Both the position numbers and the translations under genes were made by a program. DNA of 64,000 bases from Psychrobacillus psychrodurans (lineage in GTDB: Bacteria; Bacillota; Bacilli; Bacillales_A; Planococcaceae): assembly GCF_027563345.1 (NCBI RefSeq), contig NZ_JAMKBK010000011.1; one strand, written 5' to 3'. The notes under the pieces were generated by a model. It made no database searches. It was not told the DNA's origin and saw only the letters and a list, made by a program, of their open reading frames with translations. This document shows positions 50,963-59,996 of the stretch, in pieces (positions within the stretch are counted from its first letter, which is position 1; each line of letters starts with the position of its first letter).

Positions 50963-51138
50963 AATAAATTCACACTTTCGGTTTTTTCTTTATTATACAT
51001 GATTGTGGTTTTGTTTAGACAGTTGTAAACTGTAAGATAGACATTTTAACTTCATTAAGCTAATGTTTTTTGCGACGAGTTAGCTCAGGAGCGGAAGTAT
51101 CCCACTTCTATAAGAGGTGCGGTGAATACAAATATGTA

Positions 51139-51290
51139 TTCAACTAAGTGGTGTCTACAAAGCCCTGCTTAAAAAGGTTAAGGCCTCTGGCGGATGCTGC
51201 AGATTCTCAAGCAAGGTCGAGATAAATCTGGGAGCACTGTTTTCTGCGACGAGCTTGTGCAGGAGTATATTCGTCGAGGCGAATATGATA
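51139..51290 (+). repeat. Dispersed repeat family R3, copy a
   Basis: Shares with 59823-59975 the ordered blocks CAACT-AGT-GG, CCCTGCT-AA, GTTAAGGCCTCTGGCGGATGC, CAGA ... ATAAATCTG and GCACTGTTTTCTGCGACGAG. The inner CAGATT / AATCTG hairpin is conserved in form. A further TTTTTGCGACGAG fragment lies at 51067. This and the weak start region of murJ fill the 50963-51306 gap. Confidence 0.8.
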
Positions 51291-51306
51291 AGATTGGACG
51301 GGTTAG

Positions 51307-52923
51307 ATGGCATCAAATTTATTGAAAGGGACAATGATCCTAACGGTCGGTCTCTTATTATCAAGAATACTAGGTGTTCTTTATGTAATACCTTTTTATC
51401 AAATAGTAGGAGAAGAGTATATAGCGCTTTATCAATATGCATATACACCATACTCTATCATGCTGGCAATTGCAGTTTCTGGAGTTCCAGTTGCAGTTTC
51501 AAAGTTTGTATCTAAATATAACGCTCTAGGAGACTACGCTACTGGTAGAAAGCTAGTAAAATCGAGCATGCTACTTATGGCAGTAACAGGATTCTTAGGC
51601 TTTTTAATTCTTTTTTTCCTTGCTGATCCTATAGCTCATCTAATTATTAAAGATGATGAGGCAGTGTTTTCAGTAGGTGATGTAGCTTCTGTGATTAAAT
51701 TTGTGAGTTTTGCTGTAATTGTAGTTCCTCTAATGAGCTTAGTAAGAGGTTTTTTCCAAGGCTATCAACATATGACACCTACTGCAGTTTCTCAATTGTG
51801 GGAACAAATTGTTCGAATACTTTTTGTACTAGTCGGTGGCTTTTTTGTTGTTTACATATTTAAGGGGACTGAGAAAACGGCGGTTTCGTTTGCAGTATTT
51901 GCAGCATTTTTAGGGGCAATTGCAAGCTTGGTCGTGTTATTTTGGTATTGGAAAAAACTTAAGCCAGAATTTAATGATCTGCTCACGGGCTCGGGTAAAC
52001 CAAGTTCAGATATTTCTTTATCGAATATTTATAAAGAAATGCTGATTTATACAGTACCTTTTGCACTTGTGGGAGTAATAAATCCTTTATTTCAATTTAT
52101 CGATATGATTACATTTAATAACGCAATGTCTACGATTGGAATAGGTGGTGATGTATCTAATACTTTGTTAGGTATGTTGAATTTTAGTACTCATAAGCTT
52201 GTAATGATTCCAGTTATGCTAGCAACAGGTTTTAGTATGACGTTGATTCCCTTGATTACTAGCTATTACGCCAAACAAGACTTTGTGCAGGTTCGTAAAT
52301 CATTGGACCAATCTTTTCAAATATTATTGTTTTTGACGGTTCCTGCAGCAATGGGGATTTCCGTATTAGCAGATGAATTTTACTTTGTGTTTTATGAGGC
52401 GAGTGAAAGAGGGGCCGCAGTGCTTGCGCATTATGCACCAGTTGCTATTTTGTTTGCATTATATCCAGTAACAACTTCTATACTTCAAGGAATTGATCGA
52501 CAAAAGCTAATTATTTTAAATTTACTACTTGGAATTCTAACAAAGCTAGTGCTCAATACGCCACTTATTAAAGTGTTTGAAACAGATGGAGCTATTATGG
52601 CAACTGCATGTGGATATATGGTCGCGATTGGGTTAAATCTATTTGCTATACACAAAACTTTACATTACAGATCGACTATGGTCATTCGTAGGGTAATGCT
52701 AATCTTAATCGTGAACCTAGCCATGTTGACTCTTGTGTTTTTATCAAAATGGACACTAGGACAGCTAATGACGATTGATACTAAGCTAGAAGGGCTGTTA
52801 TCAATTATTGTTTGTGCAGGTATAGGAGCTGCTTTTTATGCGTTTGTTACTTTACGATTGGGACTTGCTCAAAAACTATTTGGTGATAGACTCACCCGTT
52901 TTACGAAAAAAATTGGTTTCTAG
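51307..52923 (+). CDS. murJ: Lipid II flippase MurJ (YtgP family)
   Basis: A 538-residue polytopic membrane protein of the MOP superfamily with about 14 helices. The start ASNLLKGTMILTVGLLLSRI resembles YtgP of B. subtilis, and the RGFFQGYQHMTPTAVSQLWEQIVR segment is the family landmark. YtgP is reported as MurJ, exporting lipid II for peptidoglycan synthesis. The ATG has no strong ribosome site, only GGACGGGTTAG upstream, where repeat R3a ends. It is followed 9 bp later by rsuA. Confidence 0.9.
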   Translation: MASNLLKGTMILTVGLLLSRILGVLYVIPFYQIVGEEYIALYQYAYTPYSIMLAIAVSGVPVAVSKFVSKYNALGDYATGRKLVKSSMLLMAVTGFLGFLILFFLADPIAHLIIKDDEAVFSVGDVASVIKFVSFAVIVVPLMSLVRGFFQGYQHMTPTAVSQLWEQIVRILFVLVGGFFVVYIFKGTEKTAVSFAVFAAFLGAIASLVVLFWYWKKLKPEFNDLLTGSGKPSSDISLSNIYKEMLIYTVPFALVGVINPLFQFIDMITFNNAMSTIGIGGDVSNTLLGMLNFSTHKLVMIPVMLATGFSMTLIPLITSYYAKQDFVQVRKSLDQSFQILLFLTVPAAMGISVLADEFYFVFYEASERGAAVLAHYAPVAILFALYPVTTSILQGIDRQKLIILNLLLGILTKLVLNTPLIKVFETDGAIMATACGYMVAIGLNLFAIHKTLHYRSTMVIRRVMLILIVNLAMLTLVFLSKWTLGQLMTIDTKLEGLLSIIVCAGIGAAFYAFVTLRLGLAQKLFGDRLTRFTKKIGF

Positions 52924-52932
52924 GAGAATTAA

Positions 52933-53655
52933 ATGCGATTAGATAAATTTCTATCTCATATGGGATATGGTACGAGAAGAGAAGTAAAAATATTGGTCAA
53001 ATCGAAAGCTATTCAAGTAAATGAAGCTGTTGTTAAAGACAGCTCCATGCATGTAAATGAATTTAAGGATAAAGTAACAGTTTACGGAGAAGTAGTTGAA
53101 TATAAGGAGTTCATCTATTTAATGATGAATAAACCACCTGGCGTAGTCTCTGCGACAGAAGATTCTAGGGATCAAACAGTTATTGATCTATTAGATGATG
53201 ATGTTCGTCATTTTGAACCATATCCGGTGGGAAGATTAGATAAGGATACAGTTGGACTTCTTTTATTGACAAATGACGGAGCTTTAACACATCGACTTCT
53301 ATCCCCAAATAAGGATGTACCAAAAGTGTATTATGCCAAAGTGGAAGGTGTAGTAGACGAATCGGATATTACGGCCTTTTCCAATGGTGTAATATTGGAT
53401 GATGGCTATCATACAAAGCCAGGCATATTAAATATCTTAAAGAGTGGTCCTACTTCGGAAATAGAATTATCTATTACGGAAGGGAAATTCCATCAAGTGA
53501 AAAGAATGTTTGAATCGGTGGGAAAAAAAGTAGTTTATTTAAAAAGGTTATCAATGGGGATGTTACTATTAGATAGCTCTCTTGAAGAAGGAACGTATAG
53601 AGAATTGACTGAAGAAGAATTAGAACAAATACAGCAAAAGAATGACCTCGCTTAA
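52933..53655 (+). CDS. 16S rRNA pseudouridine synthase RsuA-type
   Basis: A 240-residue RsuA/RluB family enzyme. An N-terminal S4 domain (MRLDKFLSHMGYGTRREVKILV, about 1-60) precedes the catalytic domain with the nucleophilic Asp in GRLDKDTVGLLLL (about residue 103) and the MNKPPGVVSAT and EGKFHQVKRMF motifs. B. subtilis YtzG occupies the same place after ytgP; modification of 16S U516 is the usual RsuA job, though the target is inferred. ATG start. The stop codon lies inside the terminator hairpin. Confidence 0.9.
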   Translation: MRLDKFLSHMGYGTRREVKILVKSKAIQVNEAVVKDSSMHVNEFKDKVTVYGEVVEYKEFIYLMMNKPPGVVSATEDSRDQTVIDLLDDDVRHFEPYPVGRLDKDTVGLLLLTNDGALTHRLLSPNKDVPKVYYAKVEGVVDESDITAFSNGVILDDGYHTKPGILNILKSGPTSEIELSITEGKFHQVKRMFESVGKKVVYLKRLSMGMLLLDSSLEEGTYRELTEEELEQIQQKNDLA

Positions 53656-53680
53656 CTATTGAGCTTGGTCATTCTTTTCA
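53638..53680 (+). terminator. Terminator overlapping the rsuA stop codon
   Basis: AAAGAATGACC / GGTCATTCTTTT stem with a T-rich tail; the loop contains the stop codon. Confidence 0.8.
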
Positions 53681-53692
53681 TATTGTTACTAT

Positions 53693-53914
53693 CTAAGATG
53701 TCAATTTAACTCGTTTGTTCGTCGTGGTCCATTTGCCTCTTGTCGGACTAATGACTAAGTCATTAAAAGCAAGCACATTCAAATCTCGTTGAATCGTGCG
53801 AGGAGTGATGCCAAATTCATCGACTAAGTCTTGTGTTGTAACTGTTCCGTTATCTCGGATGAACATATACATGTCTTTAATTCGAATTAACATCCGATCA
53901 GTAGTTGGTTTCAA
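53693..53914 (-). CDS. ytzE: DeoR-type HTH protein YtzE
   Basis: A 73-residue protein consisting almost only of a DeoR-family winged helix (VTTQDLVDEFGITPRTIQRDLNVL), without a sugar-phosphate-binding domain. It matches my memory of B. subtilis YtzE in length and sequence from KPTTDRM onward. I choose the TTG at 53914 as the start: it has AAGGAG 8 bp upstream, whereas the upstream ATGs precede that site. Targets are unknown. Confidence 0.88.
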   Translation of the reverse strand: MKPTTDRMLIRIKDMYMFIRDNGTVTTQDLVDEFGITPRTIQRDLNVLAFNDLVISPTRGKWTTTNKRVKLTS

Positions 53915-53935
53915 AAGTAACCACTCCTTCATCAT

Positions 53936-54445
53936 GATATCTCTTGGCTAGACTAGCGGACGACTTGGGTGAAAAGCAACTGAGTAATTGCAATTTACAG
54001 CCCCTTTACTAAATTGTAGTCAAAATATTTACTTTCTGACAATTCCATTATAGTAGATTTCAATTGAAATTTCTATAGAAATTATGATATTTACAAATAA
54101 TTCACATTTCTTTTTAGTTTTGGAACAGGCTATTAAAACATTAAAATCAGCGTTATCTAAGTATTTTAAGAGCACCAAATACTGTCTAGGAATAAAAAGG
54201 ATGATATTTTCCTTTCGCAAATAAAACCCTTTTGGAAGTAAGTAAAAAATATTGAGAGCAATTAGACTAGCGTGTAAAGAAACAAAATTCCAAATTAAAG
54301 TAAATAATTGATAAGCCAAAGTAATAAATCCTCTTCAGGACGTTGATCAAAGTTTAAAACAGGCCATTAATTACCTTCTTTTTTTGTGTCTTAAGCTATA
54401 AAAAGTGTAAAATGGAATATAAGTATTATTTAGGAGGAAGCAAAT
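53936..54445. other. Long AT-rich gap with no confident gene
   Basis: About 510 bp between ytzE and pepV. A minus-strand frame from a TTG at 54319 to 54029 would give 96 residues rich in Ile, Leu and Lys. Its ribosome site is weak and I recognise nothing in it, so I do not call it. The pepV ribosome site is at its right end. Confidence 0.5.
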
Positions 54446-55852
54446 ATGAACTGGTTAGAACTAGCAGAATCGAAAAAAGCAGATATCATAGCAGAATTGC
54501 AAAGATTAATACAAATTCCAAGTGTGATGGATGAAAAAGCTGGTAATGATGAAATGCCTTTTGGTCCTAAACCATTAGAAGCTCTTTTACACATGTTGAA
54601 CGAGGGTGATCAAGAAGGATTTGTAACTAAGAATGTTGATAACGTAGCTGGACATATTGAAATGGGTATTGGAGAGGATATTTTAGGAATCCTTTGTCAT
54701 GTAGATGTTGTCCCAGAGGGTAAAAACTGGACATATCCAGCATTTGAAGGTGTAGTGGCTAATGGTAAAGTGTATGGTCGCGGTGCTATAGACGATAAAG
54801 GGCCAACGATAGCTGCCTGGATGGCGATGAAACTAGTGAAAGAAGCTGGGATTGAACTTTCAAAAAAAGTACGTCTCATTATTGGAACAGACGAAGAAAG
54901 TGGATTCCGATGTATGGATAGATATTTTGAAAAAGAGGCAATGCCCGAAATGGGGTTCGCTCCAGATGCAGATTTCCCGATTATTAATGCAGAAAAAGGA
55001 ATCGCAAGTTTAATTTTTACTCAAACTGGCTCAGCTGAGACAGAAACGATTCAATTTTTCCAAGCAGGAAAACGTACAAATATGGTACCAGATGAAGCAT
55101 TTGCAGTATTGTTTGGTGGCCTACATATGATAAAAGAAAAATTCCAAGAGTTTGCAGCTGAACATAATGTAGAAGGAGAAGTCACACAAGAAGGTCCTAT
55201 GGTTAAAGTACTTGTCTATGGTAAATCAGCTCACGCAATGGAACCGGACGATGGCGTTAATGCGGGGGTTGTATTAGCGAAATTCTTGCAAAATATTAAT
55301 TTGACTCCTCATTCTAAAGCATTCGTTAACTTTTTAGTGAATTCATTTGGGGAAGATAGTAGAGGACATTCACTGGCACTCAATTTTACAGATGAAATTT
55401 CAGGGGAAACGACTTTAAATCCAGGGGTCATTCACTATGCGCCTGCACAGGGATCTTGTACACAAGTGAGTATGCGTTATTCTGTCAGCTATCCCTTCGA
55501 TGAACAATTAAGTGCGTGTAGAGATGCACTTGATGGTACAGGTATTACATTGGATCTGGGTACTAATTCTAAGCCGCATTATGTCGATAAAGAAGATATA
55601 CTTATTAAATCATTACAGAAAGTATACGAAAGACATACTGGAGAAAAAGCAGAGCTATTATCTATCGGTGGTGGCACATATGCGAGGGTACTAGAAAAAG
55701 GGGTAGCGTTTGGTATGGTTTTCCCTGGTAGAAAAGATGTAGCGCATCAAGTGGATGAATATGTAGATATCGAGGATTTAGTTAAAGCAACTGCTATTTA
55801 TGCAGATGCTATAGTTGAGCTTGCAGGAATTTCAAATTCGGAGGGGAAATGA
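54446..55852 (+). CDS. pepV: Dipeptidase PepV (M20 family)
   Basis: A 468-residue zinc peptidase of the M20A/PepV type acting on dipeptides, including beta-alanyl and carnosine-like ones. Zinc ligands: His in LCHVDVVPEG (about residue 86), Asp in GAIDDKGP (about 119), Glu-Glu in GTDEESGFRC (about 153), a later Asp in APDADFP and a His near the C-terminus in VAHQVDE. ATG with TTAGGAGG. First gene of a run pepV-dat-thpR-ytlQ-ytlR-trmB with overlaps at nearly every junction. Confidence 0.95.
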   Translation: MNWLELAESKKADIIAELQRLIQIPSVMDEKAGNDEMPFGPKPLEALLHMLNEGDQEGFVTKNVDNVAGHIEMGIGEDILGILCHVDVVPEGKNWTYPAFEGVVANGKVYGRGAIDDKGPTIAAWMAMKLVKEAGIELSKKVRLIIGTDEESGFRCMDRYFEKEAMPEMGFAPDADFPIINAEKGIASLIFTQTGSAETETIQFFQAGKRTNMVPDEAFAVLFGGLHMIKEKFQEFAAEHNVEGEVTQEGPMVKVLVYGKSAHAMEPDDGVNAGVVLAKFLQNINLTPHSKAFVNFLVNSFGEDSRGHSLALNFTDEISGETTLNPGVIHYAPAQGSCTQVSMRYSVSYPFDEQLSACRDALDGTGITLDLGTNSKPHYVDKEDILIKSLQKVYERHTGEKAELLSIGGGTYARVLEKGVAFGMVFPGRKDVAHQVDEYVDIEDLVKATAIYADAIVELAGISNSEGK

Positions 55853-55854
55853 GT

Positions 55855-56706
55855 ATGGTAAAAATATTATGGAATGATCAATTTGTAAATGAAGAAGATG
55901 TGAAAATTGGATTCGAAGATCGTGGATATCAATTTGGAGATGGAATTTATGAAGTGATTAAAATATATAACGGAGATATGTTCACTGCTACAGAACATAT
56001 TGATCGCTTATATGCGAGTGCTGATAAAATTCAACTAGTAATTCCATATACAAAAGATGTCATGCACAAAATGTTATATGATTTAATCGAAATGAATGAG
56101 CTTAAAGATGGGCAGATTTATCTTCAAGTTACACGCGGTACTAGCATGCGTCAACATAATTTCCCTGTACCGGCGGTTGAATCTGTATTAACAGCGTATA
56201 CAAAGGAGACTGTACGTCCTCTTTCGCAATTAGAAAATGGAGTGAAAGCTTGTTTTGTGGAAGATGTTCGCTGGCTTCGCTGTGATATTAAATCGTTAAA
56301 TTTATTAGGAAATGTTCTTGCGAAACAGGAAGCGATTAGTAAAGATTGCTATGAGGCGGTATTACATCGTGGAGAAACGATTACAGAAGGTTCATCGTCT
56401 AATATGTACGGCATTAAAGATGGAGTTTTATACACCCATCCGGTTAGCAATTTAATACTTAATGGTATTACTCGCCAAGTTATTTTAAGTTGCTGTGAAG
56501 AAATAGGGTTATCGGTAGTTGAAGAGGCATTCACAAAATCACTAGCACTAGAAATGGATGAAATGATTATGTCTTCTACGAATGCGGAAGTAATGCCAGT
56601 AATTTCAATTGACGGTCAATTAATTGGCAACGGCAAACGTGGCGAATGGACTGAAAAAATTCAAGTGGCTTTTGAAAAAAGAATTCCTTCGTCCGTTAAA
56701 ATATGA
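55855..56706 (+). CDS. dat: D-amino-acid (D-alanine) transaminase
   Basis: PLP enzyme of fold type IV, 283 residues, interconverting D-alanine and D-glutamate with 2-oxo acids and thus feeding peptidoglycan synthesis. It begins with the family pattern of FEDRGYQFGDGIYEVIK. The catalytic lysine is in RCDIKSLNLLGNVLA (about residue 145) and ITEGSSSNMYGI binds the cofactor. I use the ATG at 55855, 8 bp after GAGGGG; the ATG at 55849 is too close to it. It joins pepV, whose dipeptides could supply its substrates. Confidence 0.94.
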   Translation: MVKILWNDQFVNEEDVKIGFEDRGYQFGDGIYEVIKIYNGDMFTATEHIDRLYASADKIQLVIPYTKDVMHKMLYDLIEMNELKDGQIYLQVTRGTSMRQHNFPVPAVESVLTAYTKETVRPLSQLENGVKACFVEDVRWLRCDIKSLNLLGNVLAKQEAISKDCYEAVLHRGETITEGSSSNMYGIKDGVLYTHPVSNLILNGITRQVILSCCEEIGLSVVEEAFTKSLALEMDEMIMSSTNAEVMPVISIDGQLIGNGKRGEWTEKIQVAFEKRIPSSVKI

Positions 56707-57263
56707 ACAAACATTATTTTATCGCTATAAAGATTCCTGAGCCGGTTGCAACTGCAATTATTCGGGAACGTGATAAAACAAATTTACTACAGACACATAA
56801 AGTACTACCCGTAGTTGAGGATCTTCATATAACGCTCTATTATTTAGGTGAAGTTGAGGAAAATACATTAGAACAAATAATTGATTCTCTTCGCCTGTTA
56901 GAGTGGGATTCATTTGAACTGAAAACACGTGGTGTGGCACATTTTGGAAACAAACCCACTCCACGCGTTGTGTATACTGCGATAGAAAAAAGTAATCCTT
57001 TGCAATTCTTACAGCAACAAATTGTACAACTTTTAGCGGATTTTATTGAAGTACAGAAAAAAAACGAATTTACTGCCCATATTACAATTGCAAAAAAATG
57101 GGGTTCTAAAGAATCGCTAAATTTATCAGAATTTGCACTACCTGATTTAGCCTTTGAAGTTCAAAGTTTCTCTATTTTTACGATTAATACGAATCGTTCT
57201 CCGCGTTATGAAGAAATAAGTATAGTTAAGTGGAGGAGGGGTGGAAATGGCACAACTAGTTAA
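56703..57263 (+). CDS. thpR: RNA 2',3'-cyclic phosphodiesterase ThpR (LigT-like)
   Basis: A 186-residue 2H phosphoesterase. Both HxTx motifs are present: HITL at about residue 43 (in DLHITLYYLG) and HITI at about 127 (in FTAHITIAKKW). Known enzymes hydrolyse 2',3'-cyclic phosphates on RNA ends; the cellular target here is unknown. It overlaps dat by 4 bp and ytlQ by 17 bp. B. subtilis YtlP sits in the same place. Confidence 0.92.
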   Translation: MNKHYFIAIKIPEPVATAIIRERDKTNLLQTHKVLPVVEDLHITLYYLGEVEENTLEQIIDSLRLLEWDSFELKTRGVAHFGNKPTPRVVYTAIEKSNPLQFLQQQIVQLLADFIEVQKKNEFTAHITIAKKWGSKESLNLSEFALPDLAFEVQSFSIFTINTNRSPRYEEISIVKWRRGGNGTTS

Positions 57264-58230
57264 ACTGCAAGATTATATCTCGCGTTATGAAATTGATTTA
57301 AAAAGGTACCCAACTCAATTTGTGCGATTAAAGAAACAACAGTGGGATCGAACAAAGGAAGAGTGGGAACGAGGATCTTTTAATTCTGATTGGATCGAAA
57401 AAGAACAGGAAGTTGTTGTAGAATACGAGAAAAAGTCACTTTTCTCTATTCTTTTTCCAAAGCATAAAAAAGAAATAGTAGAAGATATAGAATGGCAAAA
57501 TGATGAATTGACTCAAGGGATACCAATACCAGAAGAATCTACTACGTTACTTTTTGAACCAAAGCTAGTATATAAACCTCAAACAAAAGAAGAGTTAAAG
57601 CGGATGTATTTGGATCAGTTATTTCATTTTCAATTAAAATGGGCAAGCTCCACTTTACGTGAAAAGTCTTATGTTGATCCAAAGTATATGCGTGATTCCA
57701 TGTTGAGGGATTTAACTCAGAAACTACCAGATAATTATTTTTTATTTTATTATCCTATTTTAAAGCTTAAGAAAGCACCAATTGAGTTAGATATTATACT
57801 TATACTTCCTACTGAAGTTGTATGCATTGTAGTTCTTGAGGACAAAACTTCCGATGCGTTTATAGGAAGTGGGGATCGGTTCTGGCTAAAGAAAAGTGGA
57901 AAAGAAGAGAAAAAAATATTAAATCCAACGATTAATCTAAATCGAATGGAATCTATATTAGGGCAGATCTTCCAAAAGCAAGAAGTAGAGTTACCGATAA
58001 AAAAAGTAATTCTTTCAAGAAATGGCTATATTGATTATCCTGGAAACTCGTATCAAACCGAATTTATCGATACTAGAAAATTTCCAGAATGGTTTTTATC
58101 ATTGAAATCTTCCCATTCTCCGATGAAGCATATGCAATTTAAAGCAGCACAAGCAATATTGGACCTAGTACAAACCACTTCGTATTCAAGATCTAGCTCT
58201 GATTTAGGTAGTGCGGAACAAAATGAGTAA
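57247..58230 (+). CDS. ytlQ: YtlQ-like protein of unknown function
   Basis: A 327-residue soluble protein. The N-terminal half is highly charged; the C-terminal half contains the ELDIILILPTEVVCIVVLEDK segment, which resembles the core of nuclease-related (NERD-like) or PD-(D/E)xK folds (D in the first strand, E and K spaced after it). No nuclease activity can be claimed. I use the ATG at 57247 behind GGAGGAGGGG. Position between thpR and ytlR is as in B. subtilis. Confidence 0.75.
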   Translation: MAQLVKLQDYISRYEIDLKRYPTQFVRLKKQQWDRTKEEWERGSFNSDWIEKEQEVVVEYEKKSLFSILFPKHKKEIVEDIEWQNDELTQGIPIPEESTTLLFEPKLVYKPQTKEELKRMYLDQLFHFQLKWASSTLREKSYVDPKYMRDSMLRDLTQKLPDNYFLFYYPILKLKKAPIELDIILILPTEVVCIVVLEDKTSDAFIGSGDRFWLKKSGKEEKKILNPTINLNRMESILGQIFQKQEVELPIKKVILSRNGYIDYPGNSYQTEFIDTRKFPEWFLSLKSSHSPMKHMQFKAAQAILDLVQTTSYSRSSSDLGSAEQNE

Positions 58231-59140
58231 TATAGTTTTTATCGTAAATGAGCATGCAGGGAATGGGTTAGGTAAAAAGGTGTGGAGAAAATGGAAAAAG
58301 GCTATCGATTTTCCCCACACCGTATTTATAACAGAAAGAAAAGGTCACGCAACTGAAATTGCAAAGAATTGTGCAGAATCTATGAATGATTTGCTAATTG
58401 TTGGTGTTGGCGGTGATGGAACTATCCATGAAATTATCGTTGGCGTATTGAGTTTTGAACATGTTCGAATTGGTATAATTGCTGCAGGTAGTGGGAATGA
58501 CTTTAGCCGAACTTTCTCCGTTTTTCATACTCCAAAGGACATTCAGGAGTTTGTATTTAGAAAGCTTCCTACAAAAATGGATATTGGTACCGTACAAACT
58601 TCTGATACAACCTACCAATTTGTTAACAATGCAGGTTTTGGATTTGATGCAAAAGTGGCTTATCTTGCTAATTATTCTGTGTGGAAAAGCAGGCTAAACC
58701 TATTGCGACTCGGTAAACTTGCATACATAATATATCTCATTAAAGAATTATTTACATTTAAAAAATTTTCTTTTACCTTACATAATAAAGATGAAGTTCT
58801 CCGATTTGATGATGTGTGGTTTTTTGTTGTTTGCAATCAGCCGTATTTTGGAGGTGGAATGAAAATTTCACCAACGTCTATACCCAATGATCAATTACTT
58901 GAAATGACGGTTGTAAACAAATTATCAAGATGGAAATTATTATTTATTTTTGGTACAGTATTCTTTGGAAAACATACTAAATTTAATGAAGTTACACAGT
59001 TTCAAGCATCAGATTTTAATATGGAGATCCATGATGAGGTGTTTGGTCATGTAGATGGTGAGTTTACTTGTGTAACCGATAAAGATACAGTTTATACATG
59101 TTCAGTACTAGCTAACGCGTGGAATATAGCAAACCGTTAA
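58223..59140 (+). CDS. ytlR: Diacylglycerol-kinase-fold lipid kinase (YtlR)
   Basis: A 305-residue lipid kinase of the DgkB/YegS fold. The N-terminal nucleotide site is clear: IVNEHAGNGLGKKVW, then VGVGGDGTIHEII (GGDGT, about residues 60-72) and AAGSGNDFSRTF. The C-terminal half is the beta-sandwich domain. Phosphorylation of diacylglycerol or another lipid is inferred. ATG at 58223 overlaps the ytlQ stop by 8 bp. It lies 19 bp before trmB. Confidence 0.9.
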   Translation: MSNIVFIVNEHAGNGLGKKVWRKWKKAIDFPHTVFITERKGHATEIAKNCAESMNDLLIVGVGGDGTIHEIIVGVLSFEHVRIGIIAAGSGNDFSRTFSVFHTPKDIQEFVFRKLPTKMDIGTVQTSDTTYQFVNNAGFGFDAKVAYLANYSVWKSRLNLLRLGKLAYIIYLIKELFTFKKFSFTLHNKDEVLRFDDVWFFVVCNQPYFGGGMKISPTSIPNDQLLEMTVVNKLSRWKLLFIFGTVFFGKHTKFNEVTQFQASDFNMEIHDEVFGHVDGEFTCVTDKDTVYTCSVLANAWNIANR

Positions 59141-59159
59141 AGAAAAAGGAGTTTTAAAA

Positions 59160-59801
59160 ATGAGGTTAAGAAATAAACCATGGGCAGAGGATTTTATCAA
59201 TGCTCATCCAGAAATAGTCATACCAAACCCAGAAGAAATCAAAGGGAAATGGAATGTAGAGTTTAAGAATGATTATCCATTACACATCGAAGTAGGTTCA
59301 GGAAAAGGACAATTTATAACAGGAATGGCTAAGCAAAATCCAGAAATCAATTACATTGGTATCGAGCTATATGATAGTGTAATTGTGTCTGCATTGGAAA
59401 ATGCCATTGCTGCACAGCCATTACCGAATTTACGATTATTGAAAGTTAACGGTTCAGATCTTGCGAAGTATTTTGAAAAAAATGACGTAGACCGTGTCTA
59501 TCTTAATTTCTCAGATCCATGGCCAAAAACTAGACATGCTAAACGGCGCTTAACGCATGCAGAGTTTTTAGAGTTATACAAATCTATTTTGGTTGACCAT
59601 GCTGAAATTCATTTCAAAACTGATAACCGAGGTCTATTTGAATATTCCTTAACTAGTATGTCAGCCTTTGGAATGCTTATCAAAGATGTTTCACTAGATT
59701 TACATGTTAATATGCCTGAGGATAATATTATGACAGAATATGAAGAAAAGTTTTCCGCAAAAGGACAACCGATATACCGTGTGGAAGCAAAATACGTATA
59801 A
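59160..59801 (+). CDS. trmB: tRNA (guanine-N7)-methyltransferase TrmB
   Basis: Methylates N7 of G46 in the variable loop of tRNA using SAM. The 213 residues show motif I EVGSGKGQFITGMA (about 44-57), the family signature NFSDPWPKTRHAKRRLTH (about 117-134) and TDNRGLFEYS. The ATG has an AAAAGGAG site. It is the last gene of the pepV run; in B. subtilis ytmP and ytzH follow in this region, but here repeat R3b and ytnP come next. Confidence 0.97.
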   Translation: MRLRNKPWAEDFINAHPEIVIPNPEEIKGKWNVEFKNDYPLHIEVGSGKGQFITGMAKQNPEINYIGIELYDSVIVSALENAIAAQPLPNLRLLKVNGSDLAKYFEKNDVDRVYLNFSDPWPKTRHAKRRLTHAEFLELYKSILVDHAEIHFKTDNRGLFEYSLTSMSAFGMLIKDVSLDLHVNMPEDNIMTEYEEKFSAKGQPIYRVEAKYV

Positions 59802-59822
59802 CTTCATTCAGCAAATGAATGA

Positions 59823-59975
59823 TTCAACTCAGTTGGGGTCCAAAATCCCTGCTGAATAAAGTTAAAGCCTCCGGTAGATGCCACAGAGAAATTTATCGAG
59901 CTCGATAAAATCTGTGCGCACTGTTTTCTGCGATGAGCTTGCGTTGGCGCATTTCCTGCGGAGCTGCCGAGGCAT
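59823..59975 (+). repeat. Dispersed repeat family R3, copy b
   Basis: Same ordered blocks as 51139-51290: CAACTCAGTTGGGGTCCAAA, CCCTGCTGAATAAAGTTAAAGC (GTTAA then GCCTCCGGTAGATGC), a hairpin TTTATCGAGCTCGATAAA, TCTGTGCGCACTGTTTTC and TGCGATGAGCTTGCG. The copy ends about 20 bp before the ytnP start, as copy a ends just before murJ. Confidence 0.8.
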
Positions 59976-59996
59976 ATTTGATTAGGGGGTCAGAGG

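Noticed and set aside
54029..54319. Possible 96-residue minus-strand gene before pepV
   Set aside because: TTG start with a weak ribosome site, AT-driven composition and no family resemblance.
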